Made by a program: the position numbers and the translations under genes. This document shows positions 6,891-15,539 of a stretch of 64,000 nt of DNA, piece after piece. This DNA comes from Shimazuella kribbensis DSM 45090 (lineage in GTDB: Bacteria; Bacillota; Bacilli; Thermoactinomycetales; Thermoactinomycetaceae): contig NZ_ATZF01000004.1 in the NCBI RefSeq assembly GCF_000428065.1, positions 44,668-108,667 on the forward strand, read 5' to 3'. Numbering within the stretch: the stretch's first letter is position 1; the number at the start of each line of letters is the position of its first letter. The notes below the pieces were generated by a model, which was given only the letters and a program-made list of their open reading frames with translations, searched no databases and was not told the DNA's origin.

Positions 6891-9800
6891 ATGAAAATAA
6901 ATCATTTAATCGCCAACAATATTAACCGCTTAGAAACAATTTTGCCAGAAGATCAATCGTTAGGAATTGCTGGTTTGTCCGGATCTGGTAAAACTACTTT
7001 TTGTCAAACCATTGGTAAAGAATCCAAGAAGCGACTCGTTTCCTTATTGCCTAAGGCAGAATATCAGTATTTATTTTCTAATATAATGGAAACAAATTTC
7101 AGTGCCATTAATATGGAAGAAATGCCTTTAGTGCTTTTTCTTGGTAAATCATCCATTTCTTCTAATCCGCGTTCCACAATTGGCACGCATACTGGCGTAT
7201 TTACAGAGATTCGTGTAAGACTCGCTGAAAAGTATGATCTTTCTCCAGAAGTCTTTTCCTTTAATAATGAATTAGGCTGGTGTCCTAAGTGTAAAGGCCG
7301 CGGAACTAACAAAAATGTCGAATGTCCTAAGTGTAATGGAAGGCGCTTTAACGAAGAAGTTGAGCAATATACAATTGACTTATTTGGCAAACCGCATAGC
7401 ATATCAGAAATAAACAACTTAAGTATGGAAAGTATTCTTTTGCTATCAGAGGAATTACATATTAGTGAAGCGAAACAACATATTCTTAAAAATATTATCC
7501 ATATGAATATTGGTTACTTAACATTTAATCGGATCATGGGTACATTGTCTGGAGGGGAACTAACACGGCTTTACTTGGCGGAATTTATGGCAGCCAGTGA
7601 AAATGCCATGATTATTATTGATGAAATCTCCGTTGGTCTTGATCACCAAACCCTATTGAAAATTTTAGAACAGATTAAACAATTGGGTTATAAGAATCAA
7701 ATTTGGCTCATTGATCATTCAGACACAGTACTTGATATAACAGATGAGCAATTGTTCTTTGGACCTGGCAGTGGGAAATACGGCGGAAAAATAGTCAAAG
7801 AATCCCCGCGCCCACAACCAATCGATTGGGAACGAAATCAGGAAATACCAACCGAATACTACCAATTTCGTGATCTGTATTGCCGTAATATTCAAGTGGC
7901 TGAAATTCAGATTCCCCAAAATAGACTTGTAACCGTTACAGGTGAGTCGGGATGTGGTAAATCGACCCTTGTGAATGAATGTATAGCTAAAGATTTTCTA
8001 AAGCGATATCCAAAGGATAAACTGGTTATGGTAGGACAAGACCGAAATCAATCGATTACCAGTCGTTCAACCGTTGCGACGTTTCTTGATATTAAAAAGA
8101 AACTCACCAAATACAGTGACGAAATAGATGATATTTTCGATCGCTCCATTGAAGATATCATTAATGAACTACCAGAAAAAGATATTGCAAAGAAACGTTT
8201 GGGATTATTGATCAAACTTGGACTCGGTTATTTGACTTTAAATAGAAAAACGCAAACATTATCAACTGGTGAATTTCAATGTGTGCATTTAGTCTCAGAA
8301 CTATTTGCAAATTCTAGAAATCCACATACACTTTTCATTTTCGACGAACCTTCAAAAGGTTTATCACAAAATATTTTAAATCAGTTCATTGATAGTATCA
8401 GGGGTGTTTTACAAGATGAATCAGTTTCCATCATGATGATTGAACATAACGCCTACATGCTGGAAAGCTCAGATTTTATCATTGATTTTGGTAAAAGACA
8501 GTTGGAACCTGTCAAGCATCTTGACATTGTCAATCATGATGATTATTTTCGTCAAACACAGAGTGCAGACCAAGCGGAACCACTGCATATTTCTTCCGCA
8601 CTCAAGCAGCAAAAGGGTATTCACTACTTAGAAGAAAATCCTATTGCCTATTTTAAAAATGCAGAAAATATCTTTAAGGGCGGTATCTTAAAAAGCTTAT
8701 CATCAATAGCCCGTCTTATTTATGGTGAATACGAATCGGAAACTATTGCACCAGTCATCGCTATTGATCTGGAAAGGCATTTGTATAGTCAATATAGTTT
8801 TCTTTATGAAATTGGCGGAATGATCAACCATATTATCGCATCACATCCAACCAATAGAGATACGAGTAGCTTTGATTTCTTTTCTCAAGACAATCATTGT
8901 CCGTCATGCTCAGGACGTCTTGGGATTGAAATATTTGATAGAGATCTTGTGATTCAAGACAAAAATCTTCCATTTTGGGATGGTCTATTCTATCCAGAAA
9001 TAATGGAGGTATTAAAATTTTATCAATATCCAAAATTAGAATTTCTATTTGAAGAAATCAAAAATGAGCTTGGTCATGACTTGACGAAAAGTTACAATGA
9101 GCTATCTGATGAAGAAAAGCATACATTTTGGTATGGGTATTTTGAAAAGTCCTTTTATGATAAGAAAGGCAAGGCACGAAGAACTTGGGTAGGTTTTAAT
9201 ACCATCATTGGTACTTATATTTTTGTTTCAAAATCTATTATTAAAGAGCAAATAAAAGCTTCTAAAGAAATGATTACATGTCCTATTTGTGTGGGAACCG
9301 TGTTAAACCACCATAAACCGCTTAAATTTGGAGATACAGATATTCGTGAAATTATTAATCAGCCGATTGACCAAGTATTAAAAGTAGTAGGTGATTTACC
9401 TGCACTGGTCAAACTGAAATCGATTGTGGGGGGCGATATGTTATTAACGGAGGATGTCTCTTTACTGCCTAGAAAAACACAAGTCGCATTGAAAATGTTT
9501 GAATTAGAACTAGCTAGTTTTATGGGTTATGAAATGGTATTACAAAATGTATTACCATTTTGGGATACAATCAAAGACAATATCGAATCCGTTAGCAACA
9601 ATAATCTAGTAACCATTTGTGATTTTCCTAATATCCATGAAACAAGAGAAACAATCATAGATAAATATTTCACAAATGGAAAATACAAAAAATTAACCTA
9701 TGTATATGAAACCTTTGGTTACAAAAAGTTAGTTACCCAAATCAATAAAATTAAAAAAAGCCATGCATGTCCATTCTGTAAAGGAAAGAAAGTTATATCA

Positions 9801-10061
9801 GAAGATAATTTGCATGATGGCGTGTTTAAATTAACAATTCCATGTGTTAGTTGTTATGCAAGTGGTATCAATGATGATGGACTTAAGGAACTTGTAGAAG
9901 GCGTACACGTAAAAACATGGTTAACTGGAAAAGTGAGTGATGTTGTTGATGAAAGCTTATATACAGAAGCTGTTGAAGACATTCCAATTTTCAATCGTAT
10001 TCGTGAGTTGAACAAACAAGATATGATGGCAGTTTATCAATGTCTTGAGCAAAATTATTAA
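6891..10061 (+). CDS. UvrA-like ABC-class ATPase with extended zinc-ribbon C-terminal region
   Basis: A 1056-residue protein with two UvrA-type ABC modules in its first half. Module 1: Walker A GLSGSGKTT (about 29), a CPKCKGRG/CPKCNGRR zinc module (about 130-150), signature LSGGELTR (about 219) and Walker B IIIDEIS. Module 2: Walker A GESGCGKST (about 351), degenerate signature LSTGEF (about 457), Walker B FIFDEPSKGL. The last 500 residues add CxxC sites (CPSC about 670, CPIC about 798, CPFC about 960, CVSC about 984) not laid out as in canonical UvrA. No uvrB or uvrC is nearby, so a resistance or nucleic-acid-protection role is more likely than excision repair (inference). The ATG has GGAGAGGA upstream. 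Confidence 0.8.
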   Translation: MKINHLIANNINRLETILPEDQSLGIAGLSGSGKTTFCQTIGKESKKRLVSLLPKAEYQYLFSNIMETNFSAINMEEMPLVLFLGKSSISSNPRSTIGTHTGVFTEIRVRLAEKYDLSPEVFSFNNELGWCPKCKGRGTNKNVECPKCNGRRFNEEVEQYTIDLFGKPHSISEINNLSMESILLLSEELHISEAKQHILKNIIHMNIGYLTFNRIMGTLSGGELTRLYLAEFMAASENAMIIIDEISVGLDHQTLLKILEQIKQLGYKNQIWLIDHSDTVLDITDEQLFFGPGSGKYGGKIVKESPRPQPIDWERNQEIPTEYYQFRDLYCRNIQVAEIQIPQNRLVTVTGESGCGKSTLVNECIAKDFLKRYPKDKLVMVGQDRNQSITSRSTVATFLDIKKKLTKYSDEIDDIFDRSIEDIINELPEKDIAKKRLGLLIKLGLGYLTLNRKTQTLSTGEFQCVHLVSELFANSRNPHTLFIFDEPSKGLSQNILNQFIDSIRGVLQDESVSIMMIEHNAYMLESSDFIIDFGKRQLEPVKHLDIVNHDDYFRQTQSADQAEPLHISSALKQQKGIHYLEENPIAYFKNAENIFKGGILKSLSSIARLIYGEYESETIAPVIAIDLERHLYSQYSFLYEIGGMINHIIASHPTNRDTSSFDFFSQDNHCPSCSGRLGIEIFDRDLVIQDKNLPFWDGLFYPEIMEVLKFYQYPKLEFLFEEIKNELGHDLTKSYNELSDEEKHTFWYGYFEKSFYDKKGKARRTWVGFNTIIGTYIFVSKSIIKEQIKASKEMITCPICVGTVLNHHKPLKFGDTDIREIINQPIDQVLKVVGDLPALVKLKSIVGGDMLLTEDVSLLPRKTQVALKMFELELASFMGYEMVLQNVLPFWDTIKDNIESVSNNNLVTICDFPNIHETRETIIDKYFTNGKYKKLTYVYETFGYKKLVTQINKIKKSHACPFCKGKKVISEDNLHDGVFKLTIPCVSCYASGINDDGLKELVEGVHVKTWLTGKVSDVVDESLYTEAVEDIPIFNRIRELNKQDMMAVYQCLEQNY

Positions 10062-10164
10062 ATTAGAATGATTAAAACAAAACATCTTTTAAGAGAGAAC
10101 TGGTTTGTCAGCTAGTGATAGAAAACCCATAAATCCCAAATATATAAAAGTGTTATGCAACAAA

Positions 10165-10206
10165 CAGAGACGATTCTTCAATAAGGAAGGTCGCTTTTTT
10201 TTATTC
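10165..10206 (+). terminator. Probable terminator of the UvrA-like gene
   Basis: An imperfect hairpin (CGA..CTTC / GAAG..TCG) followed by eight T residues, about 105 bases after the stop codon. Confidence 0.5.
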
Positions 10207-10289
10207 AAATAAAATATAATTAAATTTTAAAATAGTATAATAACATGTAAAGTGGTTTTTTAAGGCAAGAATTTAATAATAAAAATAGG

Positions 10290-10345
10290 TTGATAGGACA
10301 CCGTTTGGTGTCCTATAATAAAAAAGAAACCAAATGGTGTCCTAT
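10290..10345 (+). promoter_or_regulatory. Promoter with palindromic operator in the spacer plus a second operator half
   Basis: TTGATA (10290-10295) and TATAAT (10314-10319) are 18 bases apart. The spacer is filled by a perfect palindrome, ATAGGACACC (10293-10302) / GGTGTCCTAT (10307-10316), with a GTTT centre. A second GGTGTCCTAT lies at 10336-10345, 29 bases on, just after the expected transcription start, with a partly degenerate left half. This is the layout of a repressor-controlled promoter for the DoxX gene. The repressor is not encoded next to it. Confidence 0.7.
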
Positions 10346-10422
10346 AGAAGACCAACCTTTAAAACAGGTGAGGCTTGTAAGGAACTACCGCAATAATAAA
10401 TCATAATTAAAGGACGGGATCG

Positions 10423-10839
10423 ATGATGAAAACAAAAGGAAAAATGATTGCTTATTGGACAGTCACACTATTACTCGCAGTATCCATTACGTTAAGTGGT
10501 GTCGGTCAACTGATGCAATTAGGAGGAAATATCGAGTTAGTGAAGAATATTGGCTATCCGTTATACATCATGAACGTTCTCGGGATTTGGAAAATACTTG
10601 GAGTCATTGCGATCATTGTGCCAGGTTTTCCTCGGCTGAAAGAATGGGCTTATGCTGGTATCTTCTTTTTAATGACTGGTGCGGCTTTCTCTCATGTGCT
10701 TGCTAACGATTATGGTGATTACGGATTTCACATTATCCTTCCGCTTTTCTATGCTGCACTCAGTATGGCTTCATGGGCGCTGAGACCAGAAAGCCGTATC
10801 TTAGGGAGTTTGCTTGGTAAGACGGAAAAACGTGCGTAA
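10423..10839 (+). CDS. DoxX family membrane protein
   Basis: A 138-residue protein with four hydrophobic segments and the family pattern FxSGxxQLM near the N-terminus (LSGVGQLMQLGG) followed by GYPLYIMNVLGIWKILG. DoxX-like proteins are small membrane proteins of poorly defined role, often tied to thiol or oxidant stress. The start at 10423 or the second ATG at 10426 share the AAAGGA site. It is a single gene with its own operator-bearing promoter and terminator, so it is probably induced by a specific signal. Confidence 0.8.
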   Translation: MMKTKGKMIAYWTVTLLLAVSITLSGVGQLMQLGGNIELVKNIGYPLYIMNVLGIWKILGVIAIIVPGFPRLKEWAYAGIFFLMTGAAFSHVLANDYGDYGFHIILPLFYAALSMASWALRPESRILGSLLGKTEKRA

Positions 10840-10855
10840 ATACAAAATCTCATTC

Positions 10856-10901
10856 AAAAACCCCTTGATTCTCGTATTATCTTAGAATCAAGGGGTTTTT
10901 T
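10856..10901. terminator. Bidirectional terminator between DoxX and RND genes
   Basis: Long arms AAAACCCCTTGATTCT / AGAATCAAGGGGTTTT with flanking A and T runs, placed between convergent genes. Confidence 0.9.
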
Positions 10902-10937
10902 ATATGTTAAGATCTTAGGATTCTACTATTTCTTGAC

Positions 10938-13900
10938 CTATTTTTTATCCTTTTCTAGTTCTTTTATGGAATCAGTAGTTTCGATTCGTCGATACTTCCC
11001 AACAATGGCATACAGTACTGGGACGAAGAACAAGGTAAGAAGGGTCGAAGTTGTTAATCCACCGATCACCGTGATGGCTAGTCCCTGTGAAATAAGTAAA
11101 CTTGAATCGGTAGACATAGCTAATGGAATCAATGCAAAAATCGTAGCTAGTGCCGTCATTAAGATAGGACGTAAACGTGTTTTTGCTGCTTCCATGATGG
11201 CCTGTCCTAGATCCAATCCAGCTTTTCGTTTGGTCTCCACTCTGTCTAAGAGTACAATTGCATTGGTAACAACAATGCCAACTAACATGAGTAGACCAAT
11301 CATCACACTCATCGATATCGGCTGTCCAGTCAGTAATAATCCAGATATGGCGCCGATAGGGACGAATAAGAGTGAGGATAAGATGACCAATGGAGTAAGT
11401 ATGCCTCCATAAGTGATACTCAAAATGATAAATACCAATCCAATGGCAATGACAATCGAAATACCAAGATTAGTAAGTCCTTCTGTGATATCTTCATTTC
11501 CTCCGCCTACTTGTATGGTCACACCACTTGGCAGAGATAAGGCATCTATATCTTGTTTGACTTGATCCGTTACTCCTAATGGATCATCACCTTTGATAAG
11601 TGCACTTACTGTCGTGTATGTCTCGCCATTTTCATGAAGAATCGAAGCAGGGACATTGCTCAATTTTATATCTGCAATATCAGATAAGGCTTTTTCACCT
11701 TTAGTAGTTTGGATTTTAATTGCTTTTAACTTTGCTTCAGTTGAAACTTTTTCATTGTATTCGAGTACGATGTTTTGATCTAATCCATCTAACTTATAGG
11801 TTCCTACCTTTAAAAGTTGAAGATGTTCATGGACCGTTGCCATCACTTGCTCTGGTGTTAGACCTAATTCTTTCCCTTCTTGATTCAAGGTAATATTCCA
11901 TGCTTTTCTTGTTTCTTGACTGGTGTTAGAAATATTTTTCAGGTCTTTGTTTTGATTGAATAGATCCTCTACTTGACCGGACGCCGCTGCTAGATTTTTT
12001 AGATTATTCCCATATAAATTGACTTTGATATCGTTACCTGATCCTGGACCTGCTTGTGTTTGTTCCGATATTTTTACTTTGGCTTTTGGATACTTACCCT
12101 GACTGATTTTTGTTATTTCTTTTTCTAGTTTGGTAAGTGCATCATCAAGGGATATGTCCTCTTTTCGTTCTAATGAGAAAGTTATTTTTTGTTCATTTGT
12201 TTCTACGATTTGCAGCATATTGGACATGCCAATGGTAACTTGTCGTTTGTCAAAGAGATTCATTTCTTTTATTTTCTGCTCTAACTTCTTGGCAAGTTCT
12301 TCTGTTGCTCCAAGAGTTGTACCAGCAGGTAAGGTGATTTCAGATGTTACAAGCTCAGCATCTCCTGTTGGCAGGAACGAAAATCCTAAACGCGGAATCA
12401 TCGCAAGCGAACCGATTAATAGAAATAGTGATGCTGCGATGACCAACGTTTTCTGACGTAGTGCACCATCCAGCATTTTTCCATAAATACGGGAAAGTCT
12501 AGTGTCCTCTGAATGAGGTGGAACTTTTTTAAAGAACGATGCTCCAAGTAGTGGAATCAAGGTAAAGGCAACGAGTAAGGATACGAGGATGGAAATAGCC
12601 ACTGTCAAAGCAAATGGACGGAAGATCTCTCCAATCATGCCTGTTACAAAAACGAGTGGCAGAAAAACAGCTATCGTAACAAAAGTAGAAGATGCGACTG
12701 CTGTCCCCACTTCTTTGGTCGCGTGTAATACAAGTTGCTTTTGTGATAATGTTTCTCTTTTTTGTTGTTTCCAACGAAAAATATTTTCAATCACTACGAT
12801 GCTGTCATCGACAATCCGCCCCACGGCGACTGCCATACCACCTAGTGTCATGATATTCAATGTATATCCCATTGGCTCCATTAGGGTTAGTGTGACTAAA
12901 ATGGAAAGCGGGATGGAAATAAGGGCAATAATCGTTGCTCGGAGATTGCGCAAAAAAAGCGCGATGATCAGAACGACGAAGATAGCTCCATATAAAGCTT
13001 CATGAATCAAGCTGTTGATTGATTTTTCTGTTTCTGCGCCTTGATCTGCAATGGGATGGATTTTAAAAGCGACATTTTGTTGATATTTGCTTAATATATC
13101 TCTTGTAAATTTTGAGACATCTGTTGTGTTTGCATCTTGATCTTTGGTGACCTCGATTTGAAAGGCACTTTCTCCATTTACTTTGCTGATTTCTGTTTGT
13201 TCGGAGGTTGTGTTGATTTCGGCAATATCCCCTAGTTTGACCGGAGAAGCGGATGCAGTTAGTTGTGGATTCGCTCCTGTTGTTGCATGGATGATAGGAA
13301 TATTTTTCAAGTCAGCTACTTTTTGAATGTTTCCCACTAAACGAACAGCAATGGTATTGTCTTTGGTTTCAGCAGAGCCGGCAGGTAAAGCATATTCTTC
13401 GTTTTGGATAGACTGTTGGATCGTGCCGAGCGTTAGACCTTTTGCTTTCGCTTTTTCTAGATTTACCTTTATTGCAACAGTGGATGTTTTGGTACCTTTT
13501 ATTGTTACTTCATTAATGCCTTCCTTTTTTTCTAACTCAGGGATAATTTTATCCTCTAGTTCTTTTTGTAAATCAGCTTCGTATTTTGTGGAAAGAGAAG
13601 CTGAATAAACAGGAAAATCATCTAAATTAATACGTTTGATTTGAAAATCTGCTTGCTCTGGTAAGACCAGTTTGGAGAAATTATTATTTAATTCTTGTTC
13701 TTTTTTATCCAAATCTGTCCCGAAGGGATATACAATTTGGATATTTGCGATATTATCGCTTGATGTACTTGTAAAGCTTTCATAATCATTTTGTTGTTTG
13801 ATCGTATTTTCAAGCGGTTTTGTTACATTTTCCTCTATGTCTTCTGCACTAGCCCCAGCTTGATTTGCTTGCACGGTAAGCACAGGATTACTTACATCTG

Positions 13901-14006
13901 GGATCGTTTCTAGTTTTAGGTTTCCTGTAACTAGTACCCCTGACACGATTACAATAATGGCGAGCAGGATGATAACGATACTATTTTTCAAACTCCATTT
14001 AATCAC
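10938..14006 (-). CDS. RND-family efflux transporter (SwrC/AcrB-like)
   Basis: A 1022-residue proton-driven exporter of the HAE1/ACR_tran type found in Bacillota (SwrC/YerP of B. subtilis is the closest named relative by architecture). The layout is classical: one N-terminal helix (NSIVIILLAIIVIVSGVLV), a large extracellular loop, a helix bundle with the proton-relay motif GRIVDDSIVVIEN (about residue 400), then the same pattern repeated. The GTG start at 14006 follows AAAGGAGG closely. A tnpB element begins at 14024, directly upstream of the ribosome site, separating the gene from its probable promoter and the two-component genes. Confidence 0.92.
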   Translation of the reverse strand: MIKWSLKNSIVIILLAIIVIVSGVLVTGNLKLETIPDVSNPVLTVQANQAGASAEDIEENVTKPLENTIKQQNDYESFTSTSSDNIANIQIVYPFGTDLDKKEQELNNNFSKLVLPEQADFQIKRINLDDFPVYSASLSTKYEADLQKELEDKIIPELEKKEGINEVTIKGTKTSTVAIKVNLEKAKAKGLTLGTIQQSIQNEEYALPAGSAETKDNTIAVRLVGNIQKVADLKNIPIIHATTGANPQLTASASPVKLGDIAEINTTSEQTEISKVNGESAFQIEVTKDQDANTTDVSKFTRDILSKYQQNVAFKIHPIADQGAETEKSINSLIHEALYGAIFVVLIIALFLRNLRATIIALISIPLSILVTLTLMEPMGYTLNIMTLGGMAVAVGRIVDDSIVVIENIFRWKQQKRETLSQKQLVLHATKEVGTAVASSTFVTIAVFLPLVFVTGMIGEIFRPFALTVAISILVSLLVAFTLIPLLGASFFKKVPPHSEDTRLSRIYGKMLDGALRQKTLVIAASLFLLIGSLAMIPRLGFSFLPTGDAELVTSEITLPAGTTLGATEELAKKLEQKIKEMNLFDKRQVTIGMSNMLQIVETNEQKITFSLERKEDISLDDALTKLEKEITKISQGKYPKAKVKISEQTQAGPGSGNDIKVNLYGNNLKNLAAASGQVEDLFNQNKDLKNISNTSQETRKAWNITLNQEGKELGLTPEQVMATVHEHLQLLKVGTYKLDGLDQNIVLEYNEKVSTEAKLKAIKIQTTKGEKALSDIADIKLSNVPASILHENGETYTTVSALIKGDDPLGVTDQVKQDIDALSLPSGVTIQVGGGNEDITEGLTNLGISIVIAIGLVFIILSITYGGILTPLVILSSLLFVPIGAISGLLLTGQPISMSVMIGLLMLVGIVVTNAIVLLDRVETKRKAGLDLGQAIMEAAKTRLRPILMTALATIFALIPLAMSTDSSLLISQGLAITVIGGLTTSTLLTLFFVPVLYAIVGKYRRIETTDSIKELEKDKK

Positions 14007-14128
14007 AAAGGCTCCTCCTTTATAGATTCGTGAGCGAGAAAACCCACGGTTTCAATCGTGGGATGAAAGCGAGTGTCAGACGAGAGATGTCAGAGATCGT
14101 CTCTCGTCTGACTAATTTTTTGAAATCC

Positions 14129-14157
14129 TTGACATATACAAACGCACGTTCTATAAT
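14129..14157 (+). promoter_or_regulatory. tnpB promoter
   Basis: TTGACA (14129-14134), 17-base spacer, TATAAT (14152-14157), within the element and 33 bases before the tnpB start. Confidence 0.75.
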
Positions 14158-14190
14158 ATCCTCAAAATCCCATTTAGGGAGGTGAAATCG

Positions 14191-15324
14191 ATGCACAAAG
14201 CCTTCCAATTTCGGCTTCGCCCCACAACAAAACAACGTATTCTCATGCATAAATCGATTGGATGCAGTCGTTTTGTTTTCAATCATTTCCTAAGAAAATG
14301 GAACGAAAGCTATCAAGAAACAGGCAAAGGACTAAGCTATCCCACATGTTCTCAACTACTAACCGCAAAAAAACGCGAGCTAACTTGGTTAAAAGAAGTC
14401 GACTCCACTTCGTTGCAAAATACCTTAAAACACCTAGCCGATGGGTTTTCTCGTTTTTTCCAAAAGCAAAACGATGCCCCTCGTTTGAAAAGTAAGCGAA
14501 ATCGCGTTCAAACTTATACGAGTCAGTGTAACTATCCCAAACAAGGGAGACCAACGATCGAAATCGTCAAAAACAAAATCAAGCTACCGAAATTAGGCTG
14601 GGTAAAGTTTGTCAGAACCCGTGAAATCAGTGGTCGCATCTTGTCTGCTACGATTCGTCGTACCCCATCGGGAAAGTACCAAGTATCGGTCCTCTGCGAA
14701 GGCTGCTATCTCCGATCTGTTCCTGCACAAAAGGAAGCTGTTGGCATTGATTTGGGATTAAAGGATTTTGCGATTTTCGATGATGGAACGAAAATCAATC
14801 CAAGTCGTTTCTTTCGTCGGTACGAAGAAAAATTGGCGAAAGCACAACGAATCCTATCACAACGCACGAAAGGCGGTTCTAATTGGCATAAAGCTCGGAT
14901 AAAAGTAGCTCGGATTCACGAAAAGATTGGGAATAAACGTCATGATTTCCTCCATAAACTCTCTACCCAACTGGTACACGAAAACCAAGTGATCAGTACC
15001 GAGAGTCTGCAAACCGGAAACATGATAAAAAATCGCAACTTAGCCAAATCGATTACGGATGCTTCGTGGTCGGAATTTGTTACGATGTTAACATACAAAG
15101 CTGCGTGGTATGGAAGAACAATCATACAGGTAGGGAAAACATTTCCCTCTAGCCAACGTTGTTCCAACCCAGACTGCCGATACAAAAACAAAGAAGTAAA
15201 AGATCTAAACCTGCGCGAATGGACATGTCCTTCGTGTCACGAACATCATGATCGAGACATCAACGCAGCTAAAAATATAGTGCAAGAAGGTTTACGATTA
15301 ATTGCCGCAGGGCTTGCGGTCTAA
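14191..15324 (+). CDS. tnpB: TnpB RNA-guided endonuclease (IS605 OrfB)
   Basis: A 377-residue protein with the OrfB N-terminal helix-turn-helix region, a RuvC-like nuclease and a C-terminal zinc ribbon. The catalytic acids are visible in [10 protein letters not shown] (Asp, about 186), STESLQ (Glu, about 271) and [10 protein letters not shown] (Asp, about 357). The zinc ligands are the Cys pairs in CSNPDC and CPSC. All look intact. TnpB proteins cut DNA next to a short motif using an RNA from the element's right end, which favours element retention. The start at 14191 has GGGAGGTG upstream; a longer frame from 14182 precedes that site. Confidence 0.93.
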   Translation: MHKAFQFRLRPTTKQRILMHKSIGCSRFVFNHFLRKWNESYQETGKGLSYPTCSQLLTAKKRELTWLKEVDSTSLQNTLKHLADGFSRFFQKQNDAPRLKSKRNRVQTYTSQCNYPKQGRPTIEIVKNKIKLPKLGWVKFVRTREISGRILSATIRRTPSGKYQVSVLCEGCYLRSVPAQKEAVGIDLGLKDFAIFDDGTKINPSRFFRRYEEKLAKAQRILSQRTKGGSNWHKARIKVARIHEKIGNKRHDFLHKLSTQLVHENQVISTESLQTGNMIKNRNLAKSITDASWSEFVTMLTYKAAWYGRTIIQVGKTFPSSQRCSNPDCRYKNKEVKDLNLREWTCPSCHEHHDRDINAAKNIVQEGLRLIAAGLAV

Positions 15325-15395
15325 GCTTGGTAAACTTCCTTGGGGTACTAAGGATTACCCAAGAATCCCACGGCTTTAGTCGTGTGGAGTGCCAA
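15250..15395 (+). ncRNA. Candidate omegaRNA scaffold at the tnpB 3' end
   Basis: In IS605 elements the guide RNA overlaps the end of tnpB and stops at the right element border. The segment from AGCTTGGTAA through CCCAAGAATCC..ACGGCTTTAG..GGAGTG..CAA is shared with the non-coding copy at 25810-25894. The natural guide would start at 15396. The 5' limit given here is a guess. Confidence 0.5.
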
Positions 15396-15423
15396 TTGGC
15401 TGATATAAAGGTAATGGCCTAAG

Positions 15424-15461
15424 ATGAACTCAGTATGAACAACAGGCTGTATTTTTGACAA
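15424..15461 (-). promoter_or_regulatory. Candidate RND promoter with OmpR-type direct repeat
   Basis: On the minus strand: TTGTCA (15461-15456), 18-base spacer, CATACT (15437-15432), and a direct repeat GTTCAT-N5-GTTCAT (15440-15424) with the 11-bp period typical of OmpR-family response regulators. It lies between the histidine kinase terminator and the tnpB element and points toward the RND gene. The repeat overlaps the -10 region, so the assignment is tentative. Confidence 0.4.
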
Positions 15462-15472
15462 AATGATGATGG

Positions 15473-15505
15473 AAAAAACAGCCTTTTTTTGTAAGGGCTG
15501 TTTTT
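15473..15505 (-). terminator. Terminator of the two-component operon
   Basis: On the minus strand: AACAGCCC, a loop, GGCTGTTTTTT, beginning 35 bases beyond the histidine kinase stop codon. Confidence 0.8.
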
Positions 15506-15539
15506 CAGGAGTCATAAAAACGTATAGGGATGTACAGGA

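Larger units (their letters stand above)
14024..15395. mobile_element. IS200/IS605-family element carrying only tnpB
   Basis: Edges were inferred by comparing this copy with the one at 25597-25894: both follow TTTAT, begin with AGATT and end with GGAGTG(C/T)CAA. The left end has a CCCACG/CGTGGG hairpin (14045-14064) and a longer GTCAGACGAGAGA/TCTCTCGTCTGAC pair (14075-14112); the right end has an imperfect CCCACGGC TTTA GTCGTGTGG hairpin. There are no terminal inverted repeats or target duplication, as expected for this family. No tnpA is present, so movement would need a transposase in trans. It sits in the 5' leader of the RND gene. Confidence 0.85.

Noticed and set aside
10933-13608. Long plus-strand frames opposite the RND gene
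   Set aside because: They mirror a complete 1022-codon transporter and have low-complexity composition typical of antisense shadows.
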